From Oscillospiraceae bacterium (lineage in GTDB: Bacteria; Bacillota; Clostridia; Oscillospirales; Acutalibacteraceae), in the NCBI GenBank assembly GCA_015065765.1, contig SVPP01000001.1:211928-275927 (forward strand): a DNA stretch of 64,000 nucleotides, written 5' to 3'. The translations under genes were made by a program, and so were the position numbers. Positions 36,918 to 47,557 of this stretch are shown one piece after another (the first letter of the stretch is position 1; every line of letters starts with the position of its first letter). The notes beneath the pieces were generated by a model. It was not told the DNA's origin. It saw only the letters and a list, made by a program, of their open reading frames with translations, and did not search any database.

Positions 36918-36957
36918 AAATATCCCTCAACCAAACTCGGGTTGAGGGATATTTTTT
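36915..36957. terminator. Bidirectional intrinsic terminator
   Basis: AATATCCCTCAACC pairs with GGTTGAGGGATATT across a 7-nt loop, with A-run and T-run flanks. It separates the lipase from the convergent helicase gene. Confidence 0.92.
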
Positions 36958-38680
36958 ATCTTTTCTTTTTTGTTTTTACTTTGTCTTTCGGTTTTCTGAA
37001 AGACTTTTCTTTCTTCTGCTTGAAAGATTTATCTTTTCCTTGCTTTGCTCTTTCTTTGCCGAAAGTCTTTTGTTGTTTTTCAGGTTTTACTGATTTTTTC
37101 TTCTCATTGAAGACGCCTGTTTCAACAACATGACCGTTGATTTTACAACCAATCATTTTCAGAATAATTTCATCTGCTTTATCCTTAGGAATGCCAACAA
37201 TCGTGCGGTCATCATAAATTTCAATTTTACCGATCTCTTTGCCCGAAATGCCCGTTCTGTCAGCAATAGCACACATAATATGATTCGGAGCAACACGTCT
37301 GTTTCTGCCGATTGAAATAATAATCTTACAGAAATCCTTATCGTCTCCCCTTTTCTTTCTTCCGAATGATTCAAGAGAAGTAATCTGCTCCATCTTGTCA
37401 CCCATGATAATCTGCAAAAGCTTTGCACTTAAATCATAAAGAGATATGCCCTCGCTGAGAAGTTCATTTAAAAGCTTGTTATATCTTTCATCAACATTGA
37501 TATCAAGCTGTTCCTTGAGTGATGCAAGTTCTCTTTCCGCAAGCTTATTTCTCAGGTCATCTGTGCTTGGTAAGTCAAGCTGTTCAATTTCAGACTTTGT
37601 ACTGCGTGCGATATCTTTAATTGCCATAATCTGACGTCTGCCGCTGCAGATTGTCACTGCACTGCCTTCCTTACCTGCTCTGCCTGTACGACCGATTCTA
37701 TGAACATAGTATTCTCTGTTCTGAGGGATATCGTAGTTAAAAACAAAATCAATGTCACTGACATCAATACCTCTTGCTGCAACGTCCGTCGCAATAAGAA
37801 TATTACTGAGTCCACCTTTGAATGAATCCATTACCCTCGTACGGGATGACTGCTGCATGTCGCCGTGAAGACCTTCGGAATTGAAACCATTTTCTTTCAG
37901 ATATTTGCCTAAGTCCTCAACCATAACCTTTGTGTTACAGAAAATCATAGCTCTTTTCGGTGAAAAATAACGAAGGAGCATGTTAAGTGCATCCATCTTT
38001 TTACCCATGGGAACTTCGATAAAGCTTTGCTTTATATGTTCAACAGTCATGCTCTGTGACTGAATTTCAATCATCAGAGGTTCTCTCTGGAATTTTTCTG
38101 TAATTTCAAGGATTTCCTTTGGCATTGTTGCAGAAAACAGAACAGTCTGTCTGTCATCGGGAGTATGAGAAAGAATTTCTTCAATATCTTCTCTGAAACC
38201 CATACTGAGCATTTCATCAGCTTCATCGAGAACAACCATTTTCACATCATGAAGTTTCAGTGTTTTTCTTCTCATGTGGTCCATGATTCTGCCTGGAGTA
38301 CCGATAACTATATTCGCTTTCTTCAATTTTAAAATCTGTCTGTCCATGGCGGCGCCGCCGTAAACATCGCAGACTTTAACCTTATGCATAAAGCGTGAAA
38401 GTTTTTTTATTTCCCCTGCACCCTGCATGGCAAGTTCACGAGTGGGACAAAGAATTATAATCTGAACTTTATCAAGGTCAGTGTCTAGTGTTTCAAGTGC
38501 AGGAATTGCAAATGCCACAGTTTTACCTGTACCTGTCTGAGAACGACCAATAACATCGGCACCTGTTCTGATAAGAGGTATCGCTTTTGCCTGTATATCG
38601 GTCATTTCCTTAAATCCCATATCGTCAACGGCTCTCTGAAGGTCTGATGACAAATAGAGATTTTCAAAAGATTTTTCCAT
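36956..38680 (-). CDS. DEAD-box ATP-dependent RNA helicase
   Basis: A 574-residue helicase of the DeaD/CshA/DbpA group. Visible motifs are the Q motif region, SQTGTGKTVAF (I), PTRELAMQG (Ia), VVLDEADEMLSMGF (II), FSATMP (III) and HRIGRTGRAGKEG (VI). A DbpA-type RNA-binding domain (about 460-535, GRNRRVAPNHIMCAIAD) follows, then a Lys-rich tail of about 40 residues. The role is in ribosome assembly or RNA turnover. It starts about 20 nt after the purL terminator, so its promoter may lie within the end of purL or it may depend on read-through. Confidence 0.92.
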   Translation of the reverse strand: MEKSFENLYLSSDLQRAVDDMGFKEMTDIQAKAIPLIRTGADVIGRSQTGTGKTVAFAIPALETLDTDLDKVQIIILCPTRELAMQGAGEIKKLSRFMHKVKVCDVYGGAAMDRQILKLKKANIVIGTPGRIMDHMRRKTLKLHDVKMVVLDEADEMLSMGFREDIEEILSHTPDDRQTVLFSATMPKEILEITEKFQREPLMIEIQSQSMTVEHIKQSFIEVPMGKKMDALNMLLRYFSPKRAMIFCNTKVMVEDLGKYLKENGFNSEGLHGDMQQSSRTRVMDSFKGGLSNILIATDVAARGIDVSDIDFVFNYDIPQNREYYVHRIGRTGRAGKEGSAVTICSGRRQIMAIKDIARSTKSEIEQLDLPSTDDLRNKLAERELASLKEQLDINVDERYNKLLNELLSEGISLYDLSAKLLQIIMGDKMEQITSLESFGRKKRGDDKDFCKIIISIGRNRRVAPNHIMCAIADRTGISGKEIGKIEIYDDRTIVGIPKDKADEIILKMIGCKINGHVVETGVFNEKKKSVKPEKQQKTFGKERAKQGKDKSFKQKKEKSFRKPKDKVKTKKKR

Positions 38681-38693
38681 TAATTTTATCCTT

Positions 38694-38728
38694 CCGAAAA
38701 ACAGCGGAGACGCTCTGTGTCTCCGCTG
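38694..38728 (-). terminator. Intrinsic terminator of the purine operon
   Basis: A perfect 10-bp GC-rich stem (CAGCGGAGAC with GTCTCCGCTG) and a 7-nt loop are followed on the minus strand by TTTTTC. Confidence 0.93.
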
Positions 38729-38739
38729 AATTTTGTTAA

Positions 38740-41700
38740 TTATTTAAAGTATTTTACTGCTGATTCAAACATCTGCATATCAAAGATGCCGTCAACATTT
38801 TTGTAAAGTCCGTAGCCTTTACGCTCTGAGTGACCCATCTTACCGAACACTCTGCCGTCAGGTGAAGTGATACCTTCAATTGCGAAAGCTGAGTTATTGG
38901 GATTAAAGTGGATGTCATCAGTGGGATTACCTTCAAGGTCAACATACTGAGTTGCAATCTGTCCGTTTTCAGCCAGCTTCTTGATAAGTTCATCACTTGC
39001 AAGGAAACGTCCTTCACCGTGTGAAATCGGCACTGTGTAAACATCTCCAACATTAGTTGCTGCAAGCCAGGGTGACTTGTTAGATGCAATTCTTGTTCTC
39101 ACAAGTCTTGACTGATGGCGACCGATTGTGTTGAATGTAAGTGTGGGGCAGTTTTCATCTGTATCGATAATCTTACCATAAGGCACAAGACCAAGTTTGA
39201 TAAGTGCCTGGAAGCCGTTACAGATACCGCACATAAGACCATCACGGCTTTCAAGAAGGTCTGTTACACCCTCTTTAACTGCTGCATTACGGAAGAATGC
39301 TGTGATGAATTTACCTGAACCGTCGGGCTCGTCACCGCCTGAGAAACCACCGGGAACAAATACCATCTGTGCAGTTTCAAGAGACTTAGCAAATCTTTCA
39401 ACGCTTCTTGTAATACCTTCAGATGTAAGGTTATTAAGAACGATGATTTCAGCCTCTGCACCTGCATATTCCATAGCCTTTGCTGAATCGTATTCGCAGT
39501 TTGTGCCGGGGAATACAGGAATGAGAACTTTCGGTTTTGCACACTTGATAGCAGGTGCTTTTCTTTCTGTTGCTTCAAATGAGAATGCAGGAATTTCCTT
39601 GCCTTCTGTTTCGATGTTGCAAGAATAGATAGGCTCAAGCTTATCTTCGTAAATCTTAAGAAGAGCATTGAGGCAAAGTGAATCTTCACCTTTGACAATT
39701 GCTTTTTCTTCTGTTGTTTTACCGAGGAGGATGCCTTCTACTGTATCATCAGCCATTTCAAGAACGAATGAGCCGTAATTGTAGCCGAAGATTTCATCAT
39801 CAGAAATGCTGTCTTCAAACTTGAAGCCGATATCGTTACCGAAGCACATCTTCATAACAGCTTCTGCTACACCGCCGAGTGTAGGTGTATATGCTGCAAC
39901 TGCTTTGCCTGATGAAAGAAGAGCATTTACCTTTGCAAACACGTCTTTAAGTGATGCTGTTACAGGAAGTCCGTTTTCATCATATTCGGGTTTAACAAGG
40001 CATACGTTGTGTCCTGCACCCTTGAATTCGGGAGATACGATGCTGTCAACCTTTTCTGTTGTAACTGCAAAAGATACAAGTGTGGGAGGAACATCAATAT
40101 CTTCAAATGAACCGCTCATTGAGTCCTTACCGCCGATTGATGCGATTTCAAGTTCAAGCTGTGCCTTGAATGCACCGAGAAGTGCTGAGAGAGGTTTACC
40201 CCAACGCTGAGGAGATTTGAGAGGTTTCTCAAAGTATTCCTGGAATGTAAGGTAAACGTCTTCAAATTTTGCACCTGTTGCAATAAGCTTTGAAACTGAT
40301 TCAATTACTGCAAGGTATGCTGAATGGAAGGGGCTCTTTTCAGCAATGAAGGGGTTGTAGCCCCATGACATAAGTGAACAACTTGTAGTTTTAGCTTTTT
40401 CAGTTGAAATTTTGTGTACCATTGCCTGAATAGGTGTCTGCTGATGCTTACCACCGAAGGGCATGAGAACTGTGCCTGCACCGATTGTTGAGTCAAAACG
40501 CTCTGAAAGACCTCTCTTTGAGCAGACATTAAGGTCGTCTGCGAGAGCTTCCATGTTCTCTTTGAATGAGCCATCAACAGTCTTTTTATAACATTCAGGT
40601 TTAACGGGAGCGATATCAATGTGCTTTTCAGCACCGTTTGAATTAAGGAATTCTCTTGAAATATCAACGATTTTCTTACCGTTCCAGTGCATTACAAGAC
40701 GAGGTTCAGCCTTTACAACTGCAACGGGAGTTGCTTCAAGGTTTTCAAGAGCTGCAAGTTCAAGGAATCTTGCAACGTCCTTTTCTTCAACAACAACAGC
40801 CATTCTTTCCTGGCTTTCGCTGATTGCAAGTTCTGTGCCATCAAGACCGTCATATTTCTTGGGAACTTTATTGAGGTCAATTTCAAGACCGTCTGCAAGT
40901 TCACCAATAGCAACTGAAACACCGCCTGCACCGAAGTCATTACAACGCTTGATAAGGTAAGATGCTTCTTCATTTCTGAAAAGTCTCTGAAGTTTTCTTT
41001 CTTCAGGAGCATTACCCTTCTGAACTTCTGCACCGCAGCTTTCGAGTGATTCAAGTGTATGTGATTTTGAAGAACCTGTTGCACCGCCGCAACCGTCACG
41101 ACCCGTTCTGCCACCAAGAAGGATAACAACATCGCCGTCTTCGGGACGTTCTCTGCGTACATTCTTAGCGGGAGCCGCTGCAACTACTGCACCGATTTCC
41201 ATTCTCTTTGCAACATAGCCATCATGGTAGAGTTCATCAACCTGACCTGTTGCAAGACCAATCTGGTTACCATATGATGAATAACCTGCTGCTGCAGTTC
41301 TTACAATCTTTCTCTGAGGGAGTTTACCCTTCATTGTTTCTGCAACGCTCTTTAAGGGGTTGCCTGCACCTGTAACACGCATAGCACCGTAAACATATGA
41401 ACGGCCTGAAAGCGGGTCACGGATTGCACCACCGATACATGTTGCAGCACCACCGAAGGGTTCAATTTCTGTGGGATGGTTATGAGTTTCGTTTTTGAAA
41501 AGAAGAAGCCATTCTTCATCTTTTCCGTCAACGTCAACTGTGATTTTTACAGTACAAGCGTTGATTTCTTCTGATTCATCAAGCTTTTCAAGCTTACCGT
41601 TCTTTTTAAGAACTCTTGTAGCAAGAGTTGCAACGTCCATAAGGTTGATTGGCTTTGTTCTGCCAAGATCTTTACGACAAGCAATATATTCCTGCCACGC

Positions 41701-42429
41701 ACTTTCGATGAGTTCATCTTCAAACTTCACGCTGTCGATTGTTGTGAGGAATGTTGTGTGACGGCAGTGGTCTGACCAGTATGTGTCAATCATTCTGATT
41801 TCAGTGATTGTGGGGTTTCTGTTTTCAGATTTGAAGTAATCCTGACAGAATTTGATATCATCATTATCCATAGCAAGACCGTATGATTTAACAAAAGCTG
41901 CAAGACCGTCTTTATCAAGGTCAATGAAACCGTCAAGAGTTTCAACCTCTGTGGGAATATCATAATCTACTGCGAGAGTTTCAGGTTTTTCAAGTGCAGC
42001 CTCACGTGACTCAACGGGGTTGATTACGTACTTTTTGATTTCAGCAACTTCTGCCTCTGAAATATTTCCGTAAAGAGCATAAACCTTTGCTGTTCTTACG
42101 AGGGGCTTTTCGCCCTGGGAAATAATCTGGATACACTGTGCTGCTGAATCTGCACGCTGGTCAAACTGACCGGGAAGATATTCTGTTGCAAAAATGATTG
42201 CGTTTTCATCTGAGAAATCATCACTGATGTTGTCAAGCTGAGGCTCAGCAAAAACTGTCATTTTGCTCTTTTCAAAAAGTTCTTCGTCAATATTTTCAAC
42301 GTCGTATCTGTTGAAAATTCTGAGTTTTTCAAGGCCTTTGATTGAAAGAAGAGAACGAAGTTCATGCTTGAGCTCGTTTGCTTCATTTTCGAGACCGCTC
42401 TTTTTTTCTACAAAAATTCTGTATACCAT
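38740..42429 (-). CDS. purL: Phosphoribosylformylglycinamidine synthase, single-chain (PurL with fused glutaminase)
   Basis: A 1229-residue fusion of the synthetase and the PurQ-type glutaminase. The AIR-synthase-like part has KNETHNHPTEIEPFGGAATC (ATP/Mg binding) near residue 300. The C-terminal class I glutaminase (about 970-1229) has VFVPGGFSGGDEPDGSG, the Cys nucleophile in MCGICNGFQALI and the catalytic His/Glu in PISHGEGRF. Bacilli use separate PurS, PurQ and PurL, so this is the single-chain form found in many Clostridia (clade II FGAM synthase). It is last in the purine operon and followed by a strong terminator. Confidence 0.96.
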   Translation of the reverse strand: MVYRIFVEKKSGLENEANELKHELRSLLSIKGLEKLRIFNRYDVENIDEELFEKSKMTVFAEPQLDNISDDFSDENAIIFATEYLPGQFDQRADSAAQCIQIISQGEKPLVRTAKVYALYGNISEAEVAEIKKYVINPVESREAALEKPETLAVDYDIPTEVETLDGFIDLDKDGLAAFVKSYGLAMDNDDIKFCQDYFKSENRNPTITEIRMIDTYWSDHCRHTTFLTTIDSVKFEDELIESAWQEYIACRKDLGRTKPINLMDVATLATRVLKKNGKLEKLDESEEINACTVKITVDVDGKDEEWLLLFKNETHNHPTEIEPFGGAATCIGGAIRDPLSGRSYVYGAMRVTGAGNPLKSVAETMKGKLPQRKIVRTAAAGYSSYGNQIGLATGQVDELYHDGYVAKRMEIGAVVAAAPAKNVRRERPEDGDVVILLGGRTGRDGCGGATGSSKSHTLESLESCGAEVQKGNAPEERKLQRLFRNEEASYLIKRCNDFGAGGVSVAIGELADGLEIDLNKVPKKYDGLDGTELAISESQERMAVVVEEKDVARFLELAALENLEATPVAVVKAEPRLVMHWNGKKIVDISREFLNSNGAEKHIDIAPVKPECYKKTVDGSFKENMEALADDLNVCSKRGLSERFDSTIGAGTVLMPFGGKHQQTPIQAMVHKISTEKAKTTSCSLMSWGYNPFIAEKSPFHSAYLAVIESVSKLIATGAKFEDVYLTFQEYFEKPLKSPQRWGKPLSALLGAFKAQLELEIASIGGKDSMSGSFEDIDVPPTLVSFAVTTEKVDSIVSPEFKGAGHNVCLVKPEYDENGLPVTASLKDVFAKVNALLSSGKAVAAYTPTLGGVAEAVMKMCFGNDIGFKFEDSISDDEIFGYNYGSFVLEMADDTVEGILLGKTTEEKAIVKGEDSLCLNALLKIYEDKLEPIYSCNIETEGKEIPAFSFEATERKAPAIKCAKPKVLIPVFPGTNCEYDSAKAMEYAGAEAEIIVLNNLTSEGITRSVERFAKSLETAQMVFVPGGFSGGDEPDGSGKFITAFFRNAAVKEGVTDLLESRDGLMCGICNGFQALIKLGLVPYGKIIDTDENCPTLTFNTIGRHQSRLVRTRIASNKSPWLAATNVGDVYTVPISHGEGRFLASDELIKKLAENGQIATQYVDLEGNPTDDIHFNPNNSAFAIEGITSPDGRVFGKMGHSERKGYGLYKNVDGIFDMQMFESAVKYFK

Positions 42430-42432
42430 TTA

Positions 42433-43704
42433 TTATTCCTCCGTTTTCAAGAGTGCTTTTTTGCCGATATCTTTTCTGTAAAAAGCGTTTTCAAAGCTGA
42501 CTTTTTCAACGCATTTATATGCTTTTTCAACTGCACCTTTAAGTGTTTCATCAGTTGAAACAACACCTAAAACTCGTCCGCCGCCTGTGAGAAGCTTTCC
42601 GTCATCAGAAATTTTCGCACCTGCAATGTAAAGTTCATAGTTTTCGTCTTTCTCAGCTTTGATTTCAAAGCCTGTAGCATATTTCTTGGGATATCCTTCT
42701 GATGCCATAACAACACAGCAAGCACTTTTATCTGAGAATTTAACTTCAGTATCTGCCAGTGTGCCGTCTGCACAAGCAACCATAATATCGAGCAAATCGT
42801 TTTCAAGAAGAGGAAGAACAACCTGTGTTTCAGGGTCACCGAAACGGCAGTTATACTCGATAACCTTGGGGCCGTTGGGTGTAATCATAAGGCCGAAATA
42901 CAGACAGCCTTTGAATGTTCTGCCCTCCGCTTTCATCGCATTAATTGTGGGAAGGAAGATTTTTTCCATACATTCCTTTGCCACATCCGCTGTGTAATAA
43001 GGGTTTGGAGCCACTGTGCCCATACCGCCTGTGTTAAGGCCTTCATCGTTATCAAGAGCGCGTTTGTGGTCCATTGAAGAAATCATGGGAATTACAGTGT
43101 TGCCGTCTGTGAAAGAAAGAACCGAAACCTCAGGACCTGTGAGGAATTCTTCGATAACGATGTTGTTACCGCTTTCACCGAAAACCTTATCTTCCATAAT
43201 TTCCTTAACAGCGTCAACTGCCTCTTCGCGTGTCATTGCGATTATAACACCTTTACCGAGTGCAAGACCGTCAGCCTTGATAACTGTGGGAATGGGACAT
43301 GTTTCGATATATTTCAGTGCATCCTCTGCAGAAGAGAAAACCTCATATTCTGCAGTGGGAATGCCGTATTTTTTCATAAGATTTTTAGAGAAAACCTTAC
43401 TGCCTTCGATAATTGCTGCAGCCTTTGTAGGACCAAAGCATTTGATTCCTGCTTCGTTAAACGCATCAACTGCACCGAGAACAAGAGGATCATCGGGAGC
43501 TACAACTGCAAAATCGATGTTGTTTGCTTTTGCAAATTCTACCTGTTTTTCGATATCATTTGCACCGATAGACACACATTCTGCATCTTCTGCAATACCG
43601 CCGTTACCGGGAAGAGCATAGATTTTTTCTACATTTTTATTTTCTTTCAGCTTTTTAATAATGGCGTGTTCGCGTCCGCCACCACCTACAACCAAAAGTT
43701 TCAT
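42433..43704 (-). CDS. purD: Phosphoribosylamine-glycine ligase
   Basis: A 423-residue ATP-grasp enzyme of normal length, second step of purine synthesis. It starts KLLVVGGGGREHAIIKKL, carries the GPTKAAAIIEGSKVFSKNLM clamp and the ATP-grasp core VIKADGLALGKGVI, and ends the catalytic part with YNCRFGDPETQVVLPLL. It sits 3 nt upstream of purL and 21 nt downstream of glyA, in one transcript. Confidence 0.98.
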   Translation of the reverse strand: MKLLVVGGGGREHAIIKKLKENKNVEKIYALPGNGGIAEDAECVSIGANDIEKQVEFAKANNIDFAVVAPDDPLVLGAVDAFNEAGIKCFGPTKAAAIIEGSKVFSKNLMKKYGIPTAEYEVFSSAEDALKYIETCPIPTVIKADGLALGKGVIIAMTREEAVDAVKEIMEDKVFGESGNNIVIEEFLTGPEVSVLSFTDGNTVIPMISSMDHKRALDNDEGLNTGGMGTVAPNPYYTADVAKECMEKIFLPTINAMKAEGRTFKGCLYFGLMITPNGPKVIEYNCRFGDPETQVVLPLLENDLLDIMVACADGTLADTEVKFSDKSACCVVMASEGYPKKYATGFEIKAEKDENYELYIAGAKISDDGKLLTGGGRVLGVVSTDETLKGAVEKAYKCVEKVSFENAFYRKDIGKKALLKTEE

Positions 43705-43725
43705 AGGAATTTACCTCCCTTTGTG

Positions 43726-44964
43726 TTATTGATAAATGGGGAATTTTTCGCAAAGAGCCATTACCTCTTCTGCAATTTTTTCCTTTGAATTTTCGAAATC
43801 AGTTGCAACAAGCTTGATCCACTTTGCAATAAGAAGCATTTCTTCCTCTTTGAAACCGCGTGATGTTACTGCGGGAGTACCGATTCTGATACCGCTTGTT
43901 ACGAAAGGACTCTGTTTTTCGTTGGGGATTGTATTTTTATTAACTGTAATATGAACTTCGTCAAGTCTCTTTTCAAGCTCTTTACCTGTAATATCAAAGG
44001 GAGTAAGATCAACAAGCATAAGGTGGTTATCAGTACCGTCTGATACGATTCTGAAGCCTTCCTCTTTCATAGCCTGACAAAGTGTTGATGCATTTTTGAC
44101 AACCTGTGCCTGATATTCCTTGAATTCGGGTTTAAGTGCTTCACCGAATGCAACTGCTTTAGCAGCGATAATGTGCATGAGAGGTCCGCCCTGTGTGCCG
44201 GGGAAAACAGCTTTGTCAATCTGCTTTGCATACTGCTCTTTGCAGAGAATAAGACCGCCACGAGGACCACGAAGAGTCTTATGAGTGGTTGATGTTACAA
44301 CATCTGCATAAGGCACTGGACTGGGATGAAGACCTGCTGCAACGAGACCTGCGATATGCGCGATGTCAACCATCATATATGCGCCCACTTCGTCACAGAT
44401 TTCTCTGATTTTTGCAAAGTCGATTGTTCTTGAATATGCACTTGCACCTGAAACAATCATCTTGGGTTTACATTCGATAGCAATTCTTCTCATTTCCTCA
44501 TAGTCAATTGTTTCTGTATCGTCAGAAACACCGTAAGGAACAACGTTGAAGTATTTACCTGAAATGTTTACAGGTGAGCCGTGTGAAAGGTGTCCGCCGT
44601 TTGCAAGATTGAGACCCATAACAGTATCGCCACATTCAAGAAGAGCAAAGAATGCTGCAAGGTTTGCGTTTGCACCGCTGTGAGGCTGAACGTTTGCATG
44701 CTCCGCGCCGAAAAGCTCTTTTGCTCTTTCTCTTGCGATGTTTTCTACAATATCAACACGTTCGCAACCGCCGTAATATCTTTTTGAAGGATAGCCCTCT
44801 GCATATTTGTTCGTAAGAACTGTACCTGCTGCAAGAAGCACTGCTTTTGATACAATATTTTCAGAAGCTATAAGCTCAATGTTATGCTGCTGTCTTTTTA
44901 GTTCAAGGTCACAAGCAGAAAAAACCTCGTTATCAAAGTTTGCAAGTTCGTCAAAAAAGTTCAT
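43726..44964 (-). CDS. glyA: Serine hydroxymethyltransferase
   Basis: A 412-residue PLP enzyme converting serine and THF to glycine and methylene-THF. The PLP lysine lies in [32 protein letters not shown] and [13 protein letters not shown] are typical. The ATG at 44964 is preferred, behind AAGGAG and 11 nt after the purH stop; an earlier in-frame start at 45033 would overlap purH. Its location makes sense: it provides glycine for PurD and one-carbon units for PurN and PurH. Confidence 0.97.
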   Translation of the reverse strand: MNFFDELANFDNEVFSACDLELKRQQHNIELIASENIVSKAVLLAAGTVLTNKYAEGYPSKRYYGGCERVDIVENIARERAKELFGAEHANVQPHSGANANLAAFFALLECGDTVMGLNLANGGHLSHGSPVNISGKYFNVVPYGVSDDTETIDYEEMRRIAIECKPKMIVSGASAYSRTIDFAKIREICDEVGAYMMVDIAHIAGLVAAGLHPSPVPYADVVTSTTHKTLRGPRGGLILCKEQYAKQIDKAVFPGTQGGPLMHIIAAKAVAFGEALKPEFKEYQAQVVKNASTLCQAMKEEGFRIVSDGTDNHLMLVDLTPFDITGKELEKRLDEVHITVNKNTIPNEKQSPFVTSGIRIGTPAVTSRGFKEEEMLLIAKWIKLVATDFENSKEKIAEEVMALCEKFPIYQ

Positions 44965-44975
44965 TTCACTACTCC

Positions 44976-46160
44976 TTAATGATGGAACAATCTCATTCCT
45001 GTAAATGACATTGTCATGTTGTATTTGTTGCAACAGTTAATTACTACATCATCTCTGATTGAGCCACCGGGCTGTGCAATATAAGAAACACCGCTTCTCT
45101 TTGCTCTTTCGATGTTATCATCAAAGGGGAAGAAAGCATCTGAGCCGAGAGCTACACCGCTGAGAGATGAAAGGTATTCTTTCTTAAGTTCTCTTGTGAG
45201 AGGTGCGGGCTGTGTTTTGAAATATTTCTGCCAGTTACCGTCAGCAAGTACATCCTCGTAATCGTCTGAAATATAAACGTCGATTACATTGTCGCGGTCA
45301 GGTCTGCCGATTGTGTCAAGGAAAGGAAGGTCAAGTACCATGGGATGCTGACGAAGATGCCAGATATCTGCCTTGTTACCTGCAAGGCGTGTACAATGGA
45401 TTCTTGACTGCTGACCTGCACCAACACCGATTGCCTGTCCGTCAACTGCATAGCAGACTGAGTTTGACTGTGTATATTTAAGTGTAATGAGAGCAATGAT
45501 AAGGTCTCTCTTTGCACTGTCGGGTACATCTTTATTTTCTGTTACAAGGTTTGAAAGGAGCTCTTCATTGATTTTGAACTCGTTTCTGCCCTGCTCAAAT
45601 GTGATGCCGTAAACATCCTTGTGTTCAACAGGAGCCGGAACATAGTCGGGATCAATCTTAACGATATTGTAGCTACCCTTTCTCTTATTTTTGAGAATTT
45701 CAAGTGCTTCAGGTTCATAACCGGGAGCAATAACGCCGTCAGAAACTTCGCGTGCAATAAGCTTTGCTGTTGTTACGTCACAGATATCTGAAAGTGCAAT
45801 CCAGTCACCGAAAGATGACATTCTGTCTGTACCTCTTGCTCTTGCATATGCACAAGCCAAGGGAGAATCATCAAGACCTTCAATATCATCAACAAAGCAA
45901 GCTTTCTTGAGGCTATCAGGAAGGCGTGTTCCGATTGCAGCAGACGTGGGGCTTACATGCTTGAAAGAAGTTGCAGCAACCTCACCGAGTGCTTCTTTGA
46001 TTTCTTTTACAAGCTGCCAGCTGTTGAAAGCGTCGAGGAAATTAATAAAACCGGGTCTGCCGTTCAAAATTTCGATAGGAAGATCTTCACCGTTTGCCAT
46101 GAAGATTTTTGCAGGTTTCTGATTGGGGTTACAACCGTATTTAAGTTCAAATTCTTTCAT
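44976..46160 (-). CDS. purH: AICAR formyltransferase (PurH without cyclohydrolase domain)
   Basis: A 394-residue protein corresponding only to the AICARFT part of bifunctional PurH (normally 510-530 residues). It starts [16 protein letters not shown], carries the catalytic Lys-His in [14 protein letters not shown], and ends FTGMRLFHH, like normal PurH. The N-terminal MGS-like IMP cyclohydrolase domain is absent. The upstream gene (46176-46892) encodes a separate PurO-type cyclohydrolase, so the last two steps to IMP are split between neighbours. It is 15 nt downstream of that gene. Confidence 0.94.
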   Translation of the reverse strand: MKEFELKYGCNPNQKPAKIFMANGEDLPIEILNGRPGFINFLDAFNSWQLVKEIKEALGEVAATSFKHVSPTSAAIGTRLPDSLKKACFVDDIEGLDDSPLACAYARARGTDRMSSFGDWIALSDICDVTTAKLIAREVSDGVIAPGYEPEALEILKNKRKGSYNIVKIDPDYVPAPVEHKDVYGITFEQGRNEFKINEELLSNLVTENKDVPDSAKRDLIIALITLKYTQSNSVCYAVDGQAIGVGAGQQSRIHCTRLAGNKADIWHLRQHPMVLDLPFLDTIGRPDRDNVIDVYISDDYEDVLADGNWQKYFKTQPAPLTRELKKEYLSSLSGVALGSDAFFPFDDNIERAKRSGVSYIAQPGGSIRDDVVINCCNKYNMTMSFTGMRLFHH

Positions 46161-46175
46161 ACTTAGCCTCCTGAA

Positions 46176-46892
46176 TTACTTGTTTTTGTTTACGATTCTT
46201 GTTTCTGCTTCGCCGCTTTCAATATCGATATATCTGACAAAGAGAGAAACTTTGTTGTCTTCGTTGAGGTTTGTCCAGATAAGGTCTGTAAGTTCATCAA
46301 TTGAAACATCGGGAAGTTCAAGTGTTTTGGGCTCACCTTCAAATGAGGGAAGCGGATTTCCATCACAGTTATAAGTGTGGATAAACTTTGCTTTACCTGC
46401 AACAGGGTTTGAATAAGCATATGTGAATCTTTCGCAAGAAGAATCGTCACCCTCTGCACTCTTGAGAATTGACATCGCATAATTCATACCATCATTTTCA
46501 AGACGGATAATACCTGAAATTCTGGGAGTGAAGTTAGGTGCATCGTCTTCAAATTCTCTTGTACGAAGAGCCTGTTCAAATGTCATCTGCTTATCCATAA
46601 GCTCATAAAGAGTATCTGTCTGGTCACCATTTGTAACGATTGTTTTATTACCGAGAACTCTTACGGGATAGTAAATAATAAGATGAGGATCGGTCATTTT
46701 TGACTCGTCAAAAGCCTTTGTGCGCATTGCATTGCCTTCAGCTACAAACACACGGTTACGGCTGTTTTCGCTTCTGCCCATAATGAAATAAGCAGTTACC
46801 GCCTTTTTACCGTCAGCACTTTTGCCGATAATAATACCTCTGCCGTGGTAAGCAAGAGAATTAAGTTCACTAGCAATTGTTTTGATTTCCAT
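46176..46892 (-). CDS. purO: IMP cyclohydrolase, PurO-like
   Basis: A 238-residue protein resembling the archaeal PurO family (Ntn-hydrolase fold, PF07826). It has LNSLAYHGRGIIIG, the following TAYFIMGRSENSRNRVF and NFTPRISGIIRLEN. Archaeal PurO (from Methanothermobacter) closes the ring of FAICAR to give IMP. Here it lies directly before an AICARFT-only purH, which supports the assignment. No similarity to the bacterial MGS-like cyclohydrolase is visible. Residues beyond family level were not checked. Confidence 0.85.
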   Translation of the reverse strand: MEIKTIASELNSLAYHGRGIIIGKSADGKKAVTAYFIMGRSENSRNRVFVAEGNAMRTKAFDESKMTDPHLIIYYPVRVLGNKTIVTNGDQTDTLYELMDKQMTFEQALRTREFEDDAPNFTPRISGIIRLENDGMNYAMSILKSAEGDDSSCERFTYAYSNPVAGKAKFIHTYNCDGNPLPSFEGEPKTLELPDVSIDELTDLIWTNLNEDNKVSLFVRYIDIESGEAETRIVNKNK

Positions 46893-46924
46893 TTTATCAG
46901 TTCCTTTCGTACAAGATAAGGTTT

Positions 46925-47557
46925 TTATTCAGATATGATTACTATATCATTTTCAACTGTTATTTTGTCTTCACAGAAAAGCTTTACAGCTTCGGGCAGA
47001 ATTTTCCACTCTGCCTCTTCCATGATTCTCTTCTGAAGTGTTTCAGGAGTGTCGCCCTGTTTCACTTCAACAGCTTTCTGCAGAATTATAGGACCTGCAT
47101 CACATTCGGGAGTTACAAAATGCACTGTAGCACCTGAAACCTTTACCCCCTTTGCGAGAGCTGCTTCGTGAACATGAAGTCCGTAATAACCTTTTCCGCA
47201 GAATGAGGGAATAAGCGCAGGATGAACGTTTATGATTTTATTCGGAAATGCTTCATAAACCTGTTCATCAATAATTGTAAGAAAGCCTGCAAGAACTACA
47301 AGATCAATGTTTGCATTTGTAAGCGTTTCCACCAGTGCTTTTGAGTAAGATGCAATATCTTCATAGTCACGTCTTGCAAGGACGGTACCTTCAATGCCTG
47401 CGTTTGCTGCTCTTTCAAGAGCATAAACCCCCGCTTTTGATGCTACAACAAGAGTAATTTCACTCTCGCCGAACATACCGCTTTTCTGGCAATCAATAAG
47501 AGCCTGAAGATTTGTACCGCCGCCTGAAACGAGAACAGCAATATTCTTTTTACTCAA
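46925..47557 (-). CDS. purN: Phosphoribosylglycinamide formyltransferase
   Basis: A 210-residue folate-dependent GAR transformylase. It has [18 protein letters not shown] at the start and catalytic [16 protein letters not shown] and [13 protein letters not shown]. The start is a TTG at 47557 overlapping the purM stop by 8 nt, with GAGGG 8 nt upstream; an in-frame GTG at 47566 is too close to that site. The longer reading beginning at 47647 adds a non-family extension. Translation is likely coupled to purM. Confidence 0.95.
   Translation of the reverse strand: MSKKNIAVLVSGGGTNLQALIDCQKSGMFGESEITLVVASKAGVYALERAANAGIEGTVLARRDYEDIASYSKALVETLTNANIDLVVLAGFLTIIDEQVYEAFPNKIINVHPALIPSFCGKGYYGLHVHEAALAKGVKVSGATVHFVTPECDAGPIILQKAVEVKQGDTPETLQKRIMEEAEWKILPEAVKLFCEDKITVENDIVIISE

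Noticed and set aside
43016..43621. 201-codon open frame opposite purD
   Set aside because: It is antisense to purD with biased shadow composition and no family resemblance.
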